From NCBI GenBank assembly GCA_900545585.1, contig UQZR01000022.1:1-46737 (forward strand): a stretch of 46,737 nucleotides of DNA, given 5' to 3'. Shown here piece after piece: positions 29,481-38,244 of the stretch (position 1 is the first letter of the stretch; each line of letters begins with the position of its first letter). Origin of the DNA: an uncultured Eubacteriales bacterium. GTDB taxonomy: Bacteria > Bacillota > Clostridia > Oscillospirales > Oscillospiraceae. Position numbers and translations under genes: made by a program. The notes beneath the pieces were generated by a model that saw only the letters and a list, made by a program, of their open reading frames with translations, made no database searches and was not told where the DNA came from.

Positions 29481-31547
29481 TTACAGCAGCTCCGTCTCCT
29501 CCAGCTTCTCCTCCATGAACCGGTTCAGGCCCATGAAGGGGCGGCGAACCAGCAGGCCGATGAGCAGTGCCGCCGCGACAAACAGCAGCAGGAAGGCGAG
29601 CTGCCGGATGTAGTAGTCGCCGTACAGGCCGCAGATGCACTCGCGCATGGCGTCGATGGCATAGGGGAATGGGAAGAAACGGTAAATCTTCTGGTAGATC
29701 TCCGGCAGCAGCTCGATGGGGAACGTGCCGGAGGAGCCGGCGATCTGCATGACCATGACGACCACCACCAGCGCCTTGCCCACGTCGCCGAAGGACAGGG
29801 CCAGCGAGTAGATCAGCAGGCTGAAGGTGAAGGCAGTCAGGGACGCCGTCAGGTACAGCAGGCCCGGGTGCTCGCACTGGATACCCAGCAGGTACAGGTC
29901 GCCGGTGACAATAACGGCCGCCTGTATCTGGCTGAGCAGGAAGAAGAACAGATAGCGGCCAAAGTACAGCTCCGCCGGTGTGGGGTCGATAAGCCCGTCG
30001 GTGCGGGCGTGGACCTTGATGAGGGTGGACAGGATGACGCAGCCCACCCAAATGGCCAGCGTGGTATAGAACGGCGCCATGGCGGAGCCGTAGTTCTCGA
30101 TGGGATAGACCTTATGGACGGTGGTCTGCACCATCTGGGGGAAATACTGGCTGTACGCGATGGGGTCGCCACCCAGTATCTCCAGCAGCATGTCCATATA
30201 CTCGTCGGCGGACAGGCCCTCCAGCTTGTCGATGGTGTCGGACAGGGCGCTCACCATGCGCTCCGCTGCGGGACGCAGCAGGTCCACGGTGGTGTTCAGC
30301 GCCGCCGTGGTGTCAGACAGAGCGGCCTGCAGCGCTCTGGCATCGGCGGACAGGGCCCTGACGCCGGAGAGGGTGTCGGACACATCGGACACCACGGTGT
30401 CCAGCTGGCGGCGCAGGTCGCTGTCCGTGATGGGCAGACTGCCGGTGAGGTCGCGGATGGCGTCCGTCAGGGCGCCGCAGTCTTCCAGCAGGCCGCTGAC
30501 ATCGCTGGCGGCGGCCAGAGCGTTCAGGTCGCCTTGCAGCTGGCTGCACTTCCCTGCCAGCGCCCGGAGCCGGGCGATCTGGGCGGAGACAAGATGCCCG
30601 CCGGACAGGGCGGAATCCTCCAGCCTGTCGGCCAGCGAGGTCAGGCGGCCGCTGAGCCGCCCCATCTCTGCGGCGGCGGCTGTCAGCTGCCGCTGCACGT
30701 CGGGCAGCTCCGCGCTGTCCTGTATCTCGTCCATGCGGTCCAGCGCCCGCTCCGCCTTGGCCAGCGCGGTATACAGCGCGTGCTGCAGCTCCGCGGCGGT
30801 GGCCTCCAGCTCCGAGCCGGAGGGCAGGTTTTTATTGATGTCGGCAATGGCGGCGGCCAGGGCCTCCGCGTCGGCGGAGGAGATGCCGCTGCCCCCTGCG
30901 GCGCGGAAGGCGTCCATCATACCGCGGCAGCCGGTGAGCACGTCCTGCGCCTGATACAGAAGGCCCTTTACGGCGGTCTCGGGGTCCGTCTCCGTCAGGT
31001 CGGCGGCCAGCAGATTGCTCTGTTCCATGACGCCGCCGATGACCACCTCCAGATAGTTCTCGCTGATGGAGCGCTTCAGCGTCTCCACCGCCGTGTCGGT
31101 GATCTTGGTAGCCACGGCGTTCTTCTTGGCGTTTTCGTAGTAAGTGATGGCGGGCCGGCCGTTCCAGTCCGTGAACATGCGGTACATCTTGCGGGAGAAG
31201 TCCTCATCGATGACCACGGCGGCGTAGTAATCGCCGGCGCAGACGCCGTCGGTGGCCTCCTTCTCCGTGTCCACAATGACCCAGTTGATGGAGGTGGCGG
31301 TCTTAAGATCCTCCAGCACGTCGCGGCCCTTGTTGACGTATTCACCGCCGTCTGTATAGCCCCGGTCCAGCGAAGCCACCGCGATGGAGATGCCGCCGGT
31401 GCTGCCGTAGGGGTCCCAGTTGGAGTAGATGTTCAGCCAGGCGTACAGGCTGGGCAGCAGGGCGATGGCCAGCACCACCACGCAGGCGAAAAAGCACCTG
31501 CTCAGCGTGCGGATGTCCGTTTTGAAGATCGTCCAGATATTACGCAT
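29481..31547 (-). CDS. YhgE/Pip-family membrane protein (paralogue 2)
   Basis: A 688-residue paralogue of the protein at 26688-28778. It shares the architecture: an N-terminal TM helix, then WLNIYSNWDPYGSTGG and GDYYAAVVIDEDFSRKM; a long helical extracellular region with repeated heptad-like Leu/Ala spacing (about 200-460); and six TM helices from YGSAMAPFYTTLAIWVG on. The pattern MQIAGSSGTFPIELLP near the end is the same as MVLQVAGSGGSYPIDVLP in paralogue 1. I chose the ATG at 31547 after ggagg; the upstream GTG would include the Shine-Dalgarno. A 10-bp hairpin sits just before the ribosome binding site. Confidence 0.9.
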   Translation of the reverse strand: MRNIWTIFKTDIRTLSRCFFACVVVLAIALLPSLYAWLNIYSNWDPYGSTGGISIAVASLDRGYTDGGEYVNKGRDVLEDLKTATSINWVIVDTEKEATDGVCAGDYYAAVVIDEDFSRKMYRMFTDWNGRPAITYYENAKKNAVATKITDTAVETLKRSISENYLEVVIGGVMEQSNLLAADLTETDPETAVKGLLYQAQDVLTGCRGMMDAFRAAGGSGISSADAEALAAAIADINKNLPSGSELEATAAELQHALYTALAKAERALDRMDEIQDSAELPDVQRQLTAAAAEMGRLSGRLTSLADRLEDSALSGGHLVSAQIARLRALAGKCSQLQGDLNALAAASDVSGLLEDCGALTDAIRDLTGSLPITDSDLRRQLDTVVSDVSDTLSGVRALSADARALQAALSDTTAALNTTVDLLRPAAERMVSALSDTIDKLEGLSADEYMDMLLEILGGDPIAYSQYFPQMVQTTVHKVYPIENYGSAMAPFYTTLAIWVGCVILSTLIKVHARTDGLIDPTPAELYFGRYLFFFLLSQIQAAVIVTGDLYLLGIQCEHPGLLYLTASLTAFTFSLLIYSLALSFGDVGKALVVVVMVMQIAGSSGTFPIELLPEIYQKIYRFFPFPYAIDAMRECICGLYGDYYIRQLAFLLLFVAAALLIGLLVRRPFMGLNRFMEEKLEETELL

Positions 31548-31557
31548 ATGTCCTCCC

Positions 31558-31588
31558 ACAGCGGCGCGGTATGAAGCTGCGCCGCTGT
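31558..31588 (-). promoter_or_regulatory. 10-bp hairpin in the leader of the Pip operon
   Basis: acagcggcgc (31558-31567) pairs perfectly with gcgccgctgt (31579-31588), with an 11-base loop, ending just 5' of the Shine-Dalgarno. There is no T-run, so it is not a terminator. It may protect the 5' end or limit translation. The role is unknown. Confidence 0.5.
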
Positions 31589-31618
31589 ATGTTTCTTGCG
31601 CGAAAAACCGCAGTATTC

Positions 31619-31624
31619 ATTATA
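31619..31624 (-). promoter_or_regulatory. -10 box of the Pip operon promoter
   Basis: TATAAT on the minus strand (31624-31619). A -35 match at 17 bases is weak. The predicted leader is about 65 bases and includes the hairpin at 31558-31588. Confidence 0.5.
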
Positions 31625-31698
31625 CAGAGTACCCTGCGGAAAAAACTACACATTTCGGCGGTTTTGTCTGAAATTTGCGCACAATGGGACGAGAAACA

Positions 31699-31731
31699 AA
31701 TACCCCGCAGCGGCAACCGCTGCGGGGTATT
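31699..31731 (-). terminator. Intrinsic terminator of pyc
   Basis: aataccccgcagcgg (31699-31713) pairs with ccgctgcggggtatt (31717-31731) around a 3-base loop, followed on the minus strand by TTTGTTTCTC. It begins 16 bases after the pyc stop. Confidence 0.85.
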
Positions 31732-31747
31732 GCGTACTATTGCACAG

Positions 31748-34700
31748 TTATGCCAGTGTCATCAGAAGCTCTCTGGCCTTGACGGGCTGACCCTCCTTGA
31801 TGCGGATGGCCTGCACCGTACCGGCAGTGCGGGCGGTGATGGCGGTCTCCATCTTCATGGCCTCGATAATGGCCAGCACCTGATCCTTCTCCACACGGTC
31901 GCCCTGCTTGACGCAGACCTTGGACACCATGCCGGGGATGGAGGAGCCCACCTGCATGGGGTCGGACTCGTCGGCCAGCGTGGCCTGCCGCGTCTGCTCC
32001 GAGGCGTTGGGGTCACGGACCGTCACCTCGCGGCGCATGCCGTTGAGCTCGAACTGGACGTTGATGGTGCCGTCGCTGTTGCGGTCGCCCAGACCCAGGT
32101 ACTTGATGACCAGCGTCTTGCCGTCCTCGATGTTGATCTTGTTGGTCTCGCCCAGGGCCATTCCGTTGAAGAACACATGGCTGCCCATGCGGGTGATGTA
32201 GCCGTACTCCTTGCGGTGGCGGCAGAAGTCCTCGTATACCTTGGGATACATGGCGTAGGAGATCAGGTCCTTCTTCTCCGGACCCTCGTGGAACTGCTCC
32301 ACCTCCCGGCGCAGCTGATCGAAGTCCACCGGCGGCAGCAGCATGCCCGGGCGGCAGGTGATAGGCTCCTCGCCCTTGAGGACCACCTTCTGCAGATCCT
32401 TGGGGAAGCCCCAGGCGGGCTGGCCCATCATGCCCTTGAAGTAGGACACCACGGAGTCGGGGAAGGCCAGTGCCTCGCCGCGGCGGACAATGTTCTCCGG
32501 CGTCAGGTCGTTCTGTACCATGAAGATGGCCAGATCGCCCACCACCTTGGACGACGGCGTGACCTTCACGGGGTCGCCCAGCATGTCGTTGACGGTCTTG
32601 TACATCTCCTTGACTTCCTCGAACCGGTCGCCAAGGCCCAGAGACTCCACCTGGGGGCGGAGATTGGTGTACTGACCGCCGGGGATCTCATAGCGGTAAA
32701 TATCGGTGGTATTGGTCTTCAGGCCGTGGTCGAAATTCTCGTAGCGCAGGCGCACGTCGGCCCAATAGTTGCTGAGCTCCTGCACGCGGCGCAGATCCAG
32801 ACCGGTGTCGCGCTCCGTACCGTGGAGCGCGGCCACTACCGCGTCCAACGAGGGCTGACTGGTGAGGCCCGCCAGCGGGGCGCAGGCCACGTCCACCACG
32901 TCCACCCCGGCCTCGGCGGCCATCAGCAAGGCTGCCACCTGGTTGCCGGTGGTGTCGTGGGTGTGCAGGTGGATGGGCAGGCCCACCTCCTGCTTCAGGG
33001 TGGACACCAGCTTCTTGGCGGCGTAGGGCTTCAGCAGGCCGGACATGTCCTTGATGGCCAGCATATGGGCGCCCCGCTTCTCCAGCTCCTTGGCGAGGTT
33101 GACATAATATTTCAAGGTGTACTTATCCTTGGTCTCGTCCAGAATATCGCCGGTGTAGCACATGGTGGCCTCCAGCAGCTTGTTCTGGCGGAGGACCTCC
33201 TCCATGGCCACCTCCATGCCCGGGATCCAGTTCAGGGAGTCAAAGACGCGGAACACATCGATGCCCCGCTGGGCGGCCTCCTCCACGAAGGCCCGCACCA
33301 GATTGTCGGGATAGTTGGCGTAGCCCACCAGATTGGAGCCGCGCAGCAGCATCTGGAACGGGATGTTGGGGATCTTCTCACGCAGCAGACGCAGGCGCTC
33401 CCACGGGGACTCGTGGAGGAAGCGGTAGGCCACGTCGAAGGTGGCGCCGCCCCACATCTCCAGCGAGAAGCAGTCCCGCAGGATGTCGGCCACGCCATCG
33501 GCGCCCTTGACCATGTCGCGGGTGCGCATACGGGTGGACAGCAGGCTCTGGTGGGCGTCCCGCATGGTGGTGTCGGTGAGCAGCAGCTTCTTCTGGTCCA
33601 GCACCCACCGCTTCACGGCCTCGGGGCCCTCGGCGTCCAGCAGCTGCTTCAGGCCCGGGCCCAGCGGCTCCTTAGCTTGCGGGAAGCGGGGGATGTCGTA
33701 CTGCTTGCGCTCGGCGTTGGGGTTGGCCACCTGGATCTCGGAGATATAGCGCAGGACGCGGGTGGCGCGGTCGCGGGAGTCCACGATCTCAAACAGCTCC
33801 GGCGTCTCGTCGATGAACTTGGTGTGGCACTGACCGCTGATAAACGTGGGATGGGCCAGGATATTGGTGACAAAGGGGATGTTGGTCTTGACGCCGCGGA
33901 CGCGGACCTCGTTGATGGCGCGGGCGGCCTTGCGGCACACGGCAGGGAACGTGCGATCCCAGCTGGTGACCTTCACCAGCAGCGAGTCGTAGTACGGAGA
34001 GATAACAGTGCCCACGCCCACGTTGCCGCCGTCCAGACGGACGCCGAAGCCGCCGGGGGAGTGATACGCCGTGATCTTGCCGTTGTCGGGGGCGAAGTTG
34101 TTGGAGGGATCCTCCGTGGTAACGCGGCACTGGACGGCGTAGCCGTCAAAGTGTACGTCCTCCTGTCTGGTCAGGCCGATCTCCGGGCAGCTCAGGGGAT
34201 AGCCTGCGGCCACCAGCAGCTGGGCCCGCACGATGTCCACGCCGGTGACCATCTCAGTAACGGTGTGCTCCACCTGAATGCGGGGGTTCATCTCAATGAA
34301 ATAGTAGTTGCCGGACTTGTCCACCAGGAACTCCACGGTACCGGCGCTGACATAGCCCACGGACTTGGCGATCTTCACCGCGTCGCGGCGCAGGGCCTCC
34401 ACCGTCTCCCGGGGCACGGACCAGGCGGGGGCGAACTCCACCACCTTCTGATAGCGGCGCTGGAGGGAGCAGTCGCGCTCGCCCAGATGATAGACGTTGC
34501 CGTACCGGTCGGCCAGGATCTGCACCTCGATGTGCTTTGGCTCCACCAGATACTTCTCCATGAAGATGTCGCCGCAGCCGAAGGACTTCTCCGCCTCGCT
34601 GTGTACCAGCTCGTAGGCGGTCTTGACCTCCTCGGGTCTGTCACAGCGGCGCATGCCGCGGCCGCCGCCGCCGGCGGCGGCCTTCAAGATGACAGGGAAT

Positions 34701-35170
34701 CCGAAGCTCAGGGCCTTCTCCAGCGCGTCGTCGCCGTCCTTCAAGGGCTCGGTGCAGCCCGGTATGATGGGCACGCCGCACTGGATGGCGATCTCCTTGG
34801 CGCTGAGCTTATCGCCCATCTTTGCCAGCACATCGGAGGACGGTCCCACGAACAGGATACCGTTTTCCTCGCAGGCGCGGGCAAAGTCGGCGTTCTCGGA
34901 CAGGAAGCCGTAGCCCGGGTGGATGGCAGTGACGCCGCGGCGGCGGGCCAGACCGATAATGCCCGGGATATCCAGATAGGCGCCCAGCGGGGACTTCTTC
35001 TCCCCCACCAGATACGCCTCGTCCGCTTTGGTGCGGAACAGAGAATAGGTGTCCTCGTTGGAATAAATGGCCACCGTGTGGAGGCCCAGATCATAACAGG
35101 CACGGAAAATGCGGACCGCGATCTCACCGCGGTTGGCAACCAGTACCTTTTTCAGCTGCGTGGTCTGCAT
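31748..35170 (-). CDS. pyc: Pyruvate carboxylase
   Basis: A 1140-residue single-chain biotin enzyme that carboxylates pyruvate to oxaloacetate with ATP and bicarbonate. The order is biotin carboxylase (about 8-460; KVLVANRGEIAVRIFRA, the ATP-binding AAAGGGGRGMR, IEMNPRIQVEHTVTE), carboxyltransferase (from about 535; LLTDTTMRDAHQSLLSTRMRT, MWGGATFDVAYRFL, HLHTHDTTGNQ) and C-terminal biotin carrier with EAMKMET (biotinyl Lys1106). Length is normal. I place the start at ATG 35170; the in-frame TTG at 35176 is closer to the ggaag-gag site and could also serve. It is monocistronic with its own terminator. Confidence 0.97.
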   Translation of the reverse strand: MQTTQLKKVLVANRGEIAVRIFRACYDLGLHTVAIYSNEDTYSLFRTKADEAYLVGEKKSPLGAYLDIPGIIGLARRRGVTAIHPGYGFLSENADFARACEENGILFVGPSSDVLAKMGDKLSAKEIAIQCGVPIIPGCTEPLKDGDDALEKALSFGFPVILKAAAGGGGRGMRRCDRPEEVKTAYELVHSEAEKSFGCGDIFMEKYLVEPKHIEVQILADRYGNVYHLGERDCSLQRRYQKVVEFAPAWSVPRETVEALRRDAVKIAKSVGYVSAGTVEFLVDKSGNYYFIEMNPRIQVEHTVTEMVTGVDIVRAQLLVAAGYPLSCPEIGLTRQEDVHFDGYAVQCRVTTEDPSNNFAPDNGKITAYHSPGGFGVRLDGGNVGVGTVISPYYDSLLVKVTSWDRTFPAVCRKAARAINEVRVRGVKTNIPFVTNILAHPTFISGQCHTKFIDETPELFEIVDSRDRATRVLRYISEIQVANPNAERKQYDIPRFPQAKEPLGPGLKQLLDAEGPEAVKRWVLDQKKLLLTDTTMRDAHQSLLSTRMRTRDMVKGADGVADILRDCFSLEMWGGATFDVAYRFLHESPWERLRLLREKIPNIPFQMLLRGSNLVGYANYPDNLVRAFVEEAAQRGIDVFRVFDSLNWIPGMEVAMEEVLRQNKLLEATMCYTGDILDETKDKYTLKYYVNLAKELEKRGAHMLAIKDMSGLLKPYAAKKLVSTLKQEVGLPIHLHTHDTTGNQVAALLMAAEAGVDVVDVACAPLAGLTSQPSLDAVVAALHGTERDTGLDLRRVQELSNYWADVRLRYENFDHGLKTNTTDIYRYEIPGGQYTNLRPQVESLGLGDRFEEVKEMYKTVNDMLGDPVKVTPSSKVVGDLAIFMVQNDLTPENIVRRGEALAFPDSVVSYFKGMMGQPAWGFPKDLQKVVLKGEEPITCRPGMLLPPVDFDQLRREVEQFHEGPEKKDLISYAMYPKVYEDFCRHRKEYGYITRMGSHVFFNGMALGETNKINIEDGKTLVIKYLGLGDRNSDGTINVQFELNGMRREVTVRDPNASEQTRQATLADESDPMQVGSSIPGMVSKVCVKQGDRVEKDQVLAIIEAMKMETAITARTAGTVQAIRIKEGQPVKARELLMTLA

Positions 35171-35223
35171 GGCCAAATCGCTCCTTCCTGCCGCGCATCG
35201 GGCGCGGACTTATTTTACCCTTT

Positions 35224-35229
35224 ATTATA
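35224..35229 (-). promoter_or_regulatory. -10 box of the pyc promoter
   Basis: TATAAT on the minus strand (35229-35224), preceded by TG. No good -35 is seen at 17 bases. The remainder of 35230-35482 holds no gene I can support. Confidence 0.5.
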
Positions 35230-35482
35230 CACGGCGTTGGGGCCGTGCGCCAGACGGAAAATGTGCAAAAAGCAGAGGTTTCCCGTCAGTAGAATTTAGG
35301 CGTTCTGCGGAGAGCACGGACAAAAGCGGTCCGGCCGTCCACCGCAGGCGGGCAGGGCGTTTTTCTCCTGCATCCTCCGCGCCCGCTTCTACTCCAAAAT
35401 ATCTCAATATCAACGTAGTACAGCAGCAGGTGTATATGCGCACGCAGCCCCCTTGTCAGCCGGCTGCCAGTCCATCCGGTGC

Positions 35483-35518
35483 AAAAACCGCAGGGGCGCA
35501 AAGCATGCGCCCCTGCGG
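35483..35518 (-). terminator. Intrinsic terminator of the aro operon
   Basis: ccgcaggggcgc (35488-35499) pairs with gcgcccctgcgg (35507-35518), followed by TTTTT on the minus strand. It starts about 33 bases beyond the aroF stop. Confidence 0.85.
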
Positions 35519-35551
35519 GGGATTCATGGTAAGAGACAGAGCGATGCCCTA

Positions 35552-36586
35552 TCACCGCAGCTCCGCCAGCTCCAGCACCAGCTGCTCCGTCTTTTCCCAG
35601 CCGATGCAGGGATCCGTGATGGACAGGCCGTACACGCCGCCGTCCGGCTTCTGGCAGCCGTCCAGCAGGTAGGACTCGATCATCAGGCCCTTTACCATGC
35701 CGCCGATGTCCGCGCTGTGGCGGGTACTGTGGAGCACCTCCTTGGCAATGCGCCCCTGCTGATCCCACTGCTTGCCGGAGTTGGAGTGGTTTGTGTCGAT
35801 GATCACCGCGGGGTTTTTCAGCCCGCTCCCGGCATAGAGCTCATAGAGCTGGCGCAGATCCTCGTAGTGATAGTTGGGCAGCGAGCGCCCGTACTTGTTC
35901 ACCGATCCGCGGAGAATGGCGTGGGCCAGGGGATTGCCTTTACTGTGTACCTCCCACTGGGAAAACAGGAACGTATGGGCGTGCTGGGCGGCCAGGATGG
36001 AGTTCATCATCACGGACAGGTCGCCGCTGGTAGGGTTCTTCATACCCACAGGGACATCCAGTCCGCTGGCGATGAGGCGGTGCTGCTGATCCTCCACGGA
36101 GCGGGCGCCGATGGCCGCGTAGGAGAGAATGTCGGACAGGTAGTAATAGTTCTCGGGATACAGCAGCTCGTCCGCGCTGGAAAAGCCGGTCTGCTCCAGC
36201 ACCTTCATGTGCATCTTCCGGATGGCGATGAGCCCCTTGAGCATATCCGGCTGCCCGTTGGGGTCGGGCTGGTGCAGCATGCCCTTGTACCCGTCGCCGG
36301 TGGTGCGGGGCTTGTTGCTGTATATCCGCGGCACCAGGAGGAGCTTGTCCTTCACCTGCTTCTGCAGCGTCCGCAGGCGGGCGGCATATTCCAGCACGGC
36401 GTCCTCCCTGTCAGCGGAGCAGGGGCCGATGAGCAGCATCAGCCGCGGGTCCCCGCCGGTGATGACAGCCTGTATCTGCCGGTCGTTTTCCCGCTTGTTC
36501 TGCGCCATCTCCTCCGTCACCGGATACATATCCTTCACGGTCTGGGGCGCAGGCAGCTTACGTTTGAATTCCAAGTTCATGGGCAT
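35552..36586 (-). CDS. aroF: 3-deoxy-7-phosphoheptulonate synthase (type I DAHP synthase)
   Basis: A 344-residue enzyme of the AroF/G/H class. It condenses phosphoenolpyruvate and erythrose 4-phosphate, the entry step of the shikimate pathway. Signature segments are LLIGPCSADREDAVLEYA, VPRIYSNKPRTTGDGYKGML, GMKNPTSGDLSVMMNSI and VIIDTNHSNSGKQWDQQ. There is no fused chorismate mutase domain. ATGs at 36586 and 36580 are both possible; the second has better spacing to aaagg. It is the last gene of the aro operon, 21 bases after aroA, so the first step of the pathway is encoded last. The symbol follows the class; the isozyme type cannot be told. Confidence 0.94.
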   Translation of the reverse strand: MPMNLEFKRKLPAPQTVKDMYPVTEEMAQNKRENDRQIQAVITGGDPRLMLLIGPCSADREDAVLEYAARLRTLQKQVKDKLLLVPRIYSNKPRTTGDGYKGMLHQPDPNGQPDMLKGLIAIRKMHMKVLEQTGFSSADELLYPENYYYLSDILSYAAIGARSVEDQQHRLIASGLDVPVGMKNPTSGDLSVMMNSILAAQHAHTFLFSQWEVHSKGNPLAHAILRGSVNKYGRSLPNYHYEDLRQLYELYAGSGLKNPAVIIDTNHSNSGKQWDQQGRIAKEVLHSTRHSADIGGMVKGLMIESYLLDGCQKPDGGVYGLSITDPCIGWEKTEQLVLELAELR

Positions 36587-36607
36587 GTACCTTTCCTTTC
36601 AAGGGTC

Positions 36608-37807
36608 TCAGGGCCGCACGTCCATGCGCAGCCCCAGTGCCCGCAGTGTGCGGAAAAAATCCGGATAGCTCTTATTCACGGCCTCCGCACCGCGGATCGT
36701 GCCGCCCAGCGACGCGCACAGCACCGCCATCGCCATCACGATGCGGTGGTCGTTGTGGCCGTCCAGTTCCTCATTGGGCGCGTGGAGCGGGCGCGGCAGC
36801 ACCGTCACGCGGTCCTCCTCCACTGTCACCTGCGCGCCGAATTTGGCAAGCTCCTGCGCCATGGCCGCCGCGCGGTCGCTCTCCTTGATGCGCAGGCGGC
36901 GTGTGCCGGTGAACACAGCCCCGCAGCGCTGGGCCGCAGCGGCAAACAGCACCGGCCCCAGATCGGGGCAGGCGGACAGATCCAGCACCGCGCCCGGGTG
37001 CTCCAGACGGCGCAGCATCTCCCGGCACACGCGGTCGCCCTGCAGGCTGTCCGGACGCAGACCGCTGACGCGGACGCCGCCGCCCAACGCCAGCAGGAAG
37101 GCGGCATTGGACCAGTCGCCCTCCACCGCCGCGCAGCGGCTCCCGTACCGCTGCCCGCCGGGGATATAAAAGAAATTTCGTTCCCGCTCCATCACGGTGA
37201 CACCGAAGGACGCCATGATGTCCAGCGTGATGTCGATGTAGGGCCGGCTCTCCACCGGCGGCAGAACGCGGAGCGTACTGTCCTCCGGCAGCAGCGGCAG
37301 CGCCAGCAGCGAGCCGGTAACGAACTGGCTGCTGACGTCGCCCCGCAGCGTGTAGCTCCCCGCCGTCAGCCGCCCCGAAAACGTAACGGACTCCGGCGTT
37401 TTCGCCACCGTGACGCCCCTCGGGCCCAGCAGCTCCTCGTAGATGCCCACGCCCCGCTCCAGCAGCCGCGGCGCGCCGGTGAACACGGCGCGTCCGCCGG
37501 ACAGCAGCGCCGCGGGGATGCAGAAGCGCAGGGTGCTGCCGCTCTCGCGGCAGGGGTACGTCCCATTGGGCCGGACAGCGCCGCCGATGCCGGTGACACA
37601 GGCCGTCTCCCCCTCCTGTCGGCAGGCCCCTCCCATGGCGCGGATGCAGTCCATGGTGGCCAGTATGTCCTGACTCCGGGTGATGCCGTCGATCCGGCTC
37701 TCTCCTGCGGCCAGAGCGGCGCACAGGAGCATCCGGTGCCCGCAGCTTTTGGACGGCGGCGCGGCTGCTGTGCCCGCCGCCCTGCCCGGGTATATGGTCA
37801 CGGTCAC
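36608..37807 (-). CDS. aroA: 3-phosphoshikimate 1-carboxyvinyltransferase (EPSP synthase)
   Basis: A 399-residue enzyme that adds enolpyruvate to shikimate 3-phosphate. Active-site stretches are APPSKSCGHRMLL near residue 20, RESGSTLRF near 90, DVSSQFVTGSLLALPL, GDWSNAAFLLALGG, RIKESDRAAAMAQEL and DGHNDHRIVMAMAVL. It is a little shorter than the 425-430 typical of the family. The GTG at 37807 overlaps the aroQ stop by 4 bases. Confidence 0.95.
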   Translation of the reverse strand: MTVTIYPGRAAGTAAAPPSKSCGHRMLLCAALAAGESRIDGITRSQDILATMDCIRAMGGACRQEGETACVTGIGGAVRPNGTYPCRESGSTLRFCIPAALLSGGRAVFTGAPRLLERGVGIYEELLGPRGVTVAKTPESVTFSGRLTAGSYTLRGDVSSQFVTGSLLALPLLPEDSTLRVLPPVESRPYIDITLDIMASFGVTVMERERNFFYIPGGQRYGSRCAAVEGDWSNAAFLLALGGGVRVSGLRPDSLQGDRVCREMLRRLEHPGAVLDLSACPDLGPVLFAAAAQRCGAVFTGTRRLRIKESDRAAAMAQELAKFGAQVTVEEDRVTVLPRPLHAPNEELDGHNDHRIVMAMAVLCASLGGTIRGAEAVNKSYPDFFRTLRALGLRMDVRP

Positions 37808-38244
37808 GGGCGTCGCTCCCCCTTCAGCAGGATGTCCATGGCGTCCAGATACCCCGCGAAGCCCCGGCCCATCACCGTGGCCACGCAGGCCGGACGGACA
37901 TAGCTGCGCCGGCGGAAGTCCTCCCGCCGGGAAACATCGGAAATGTGTACCTCCACCGTGGGGATGGCCACGGCCTTCAGCGCGTCCAGCAGCGCCACGC
38001 TGGTGTGGGTGTACGCCGCGGGGTTGAGGATGATGCCCTCCACGCCATCGAAATACGCCTGCTGGATGGCATCCACCAGCGCCCCCTCGTGATTGGACTG
38101 GAAAAAGGACACCTCCGCGCCGTTTTTCTCCGCGTGGGCGCGGATCAGCGCCAGCAGCTCCTGATAGGTGCCGCTGCCATAGATGGCCGGCTCCCGCACG
38201 CCCAGCAGGTTCAGGTTCGGTCCGTTGATAACCAGTATCTTCAT
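37804..38244 (-). CDS. aroQ: 3-dehydroquinate dehydratase, type II
   Basis: A 146-residue type II dehydroquinase. It opens with KILVINGPNLNLLGVREPAIYG, which supplies the catalytic Tyr/Arg loop. FFQSNHEGALVDAIQQA, LNPAAYTHTSVALLDAL and VEVHISDVSRREDFRRRSY are the remaining signatures. Length is standard for the dodecameric type. The ATG at 38244 overlaps the aroE-aroK stop (ATGA); in-frame codons further upstream fall inside that gene. Confidence 0.96.
   Translation of the reverse strand: MKILVINGPNLNLLGVREPAIYGSGTYQELLALIRAHAEKNGAEVSFFQSNHEGALVDAIQQAYFDGVEGIILNPAAYTHTSVALLDALKAVAIPTVEVHISDVSRREDFRRRSYVRPACVATVMGRGFAGYLDAMDILLKGERRP

Noticed and set aside
35177..35482. Small ORFs between pyc and aroF (for example 35225-35443 minus)
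   Set aside because: No Shine-Dalgarno, no family resemblance, and it covers the pyc promoter region.
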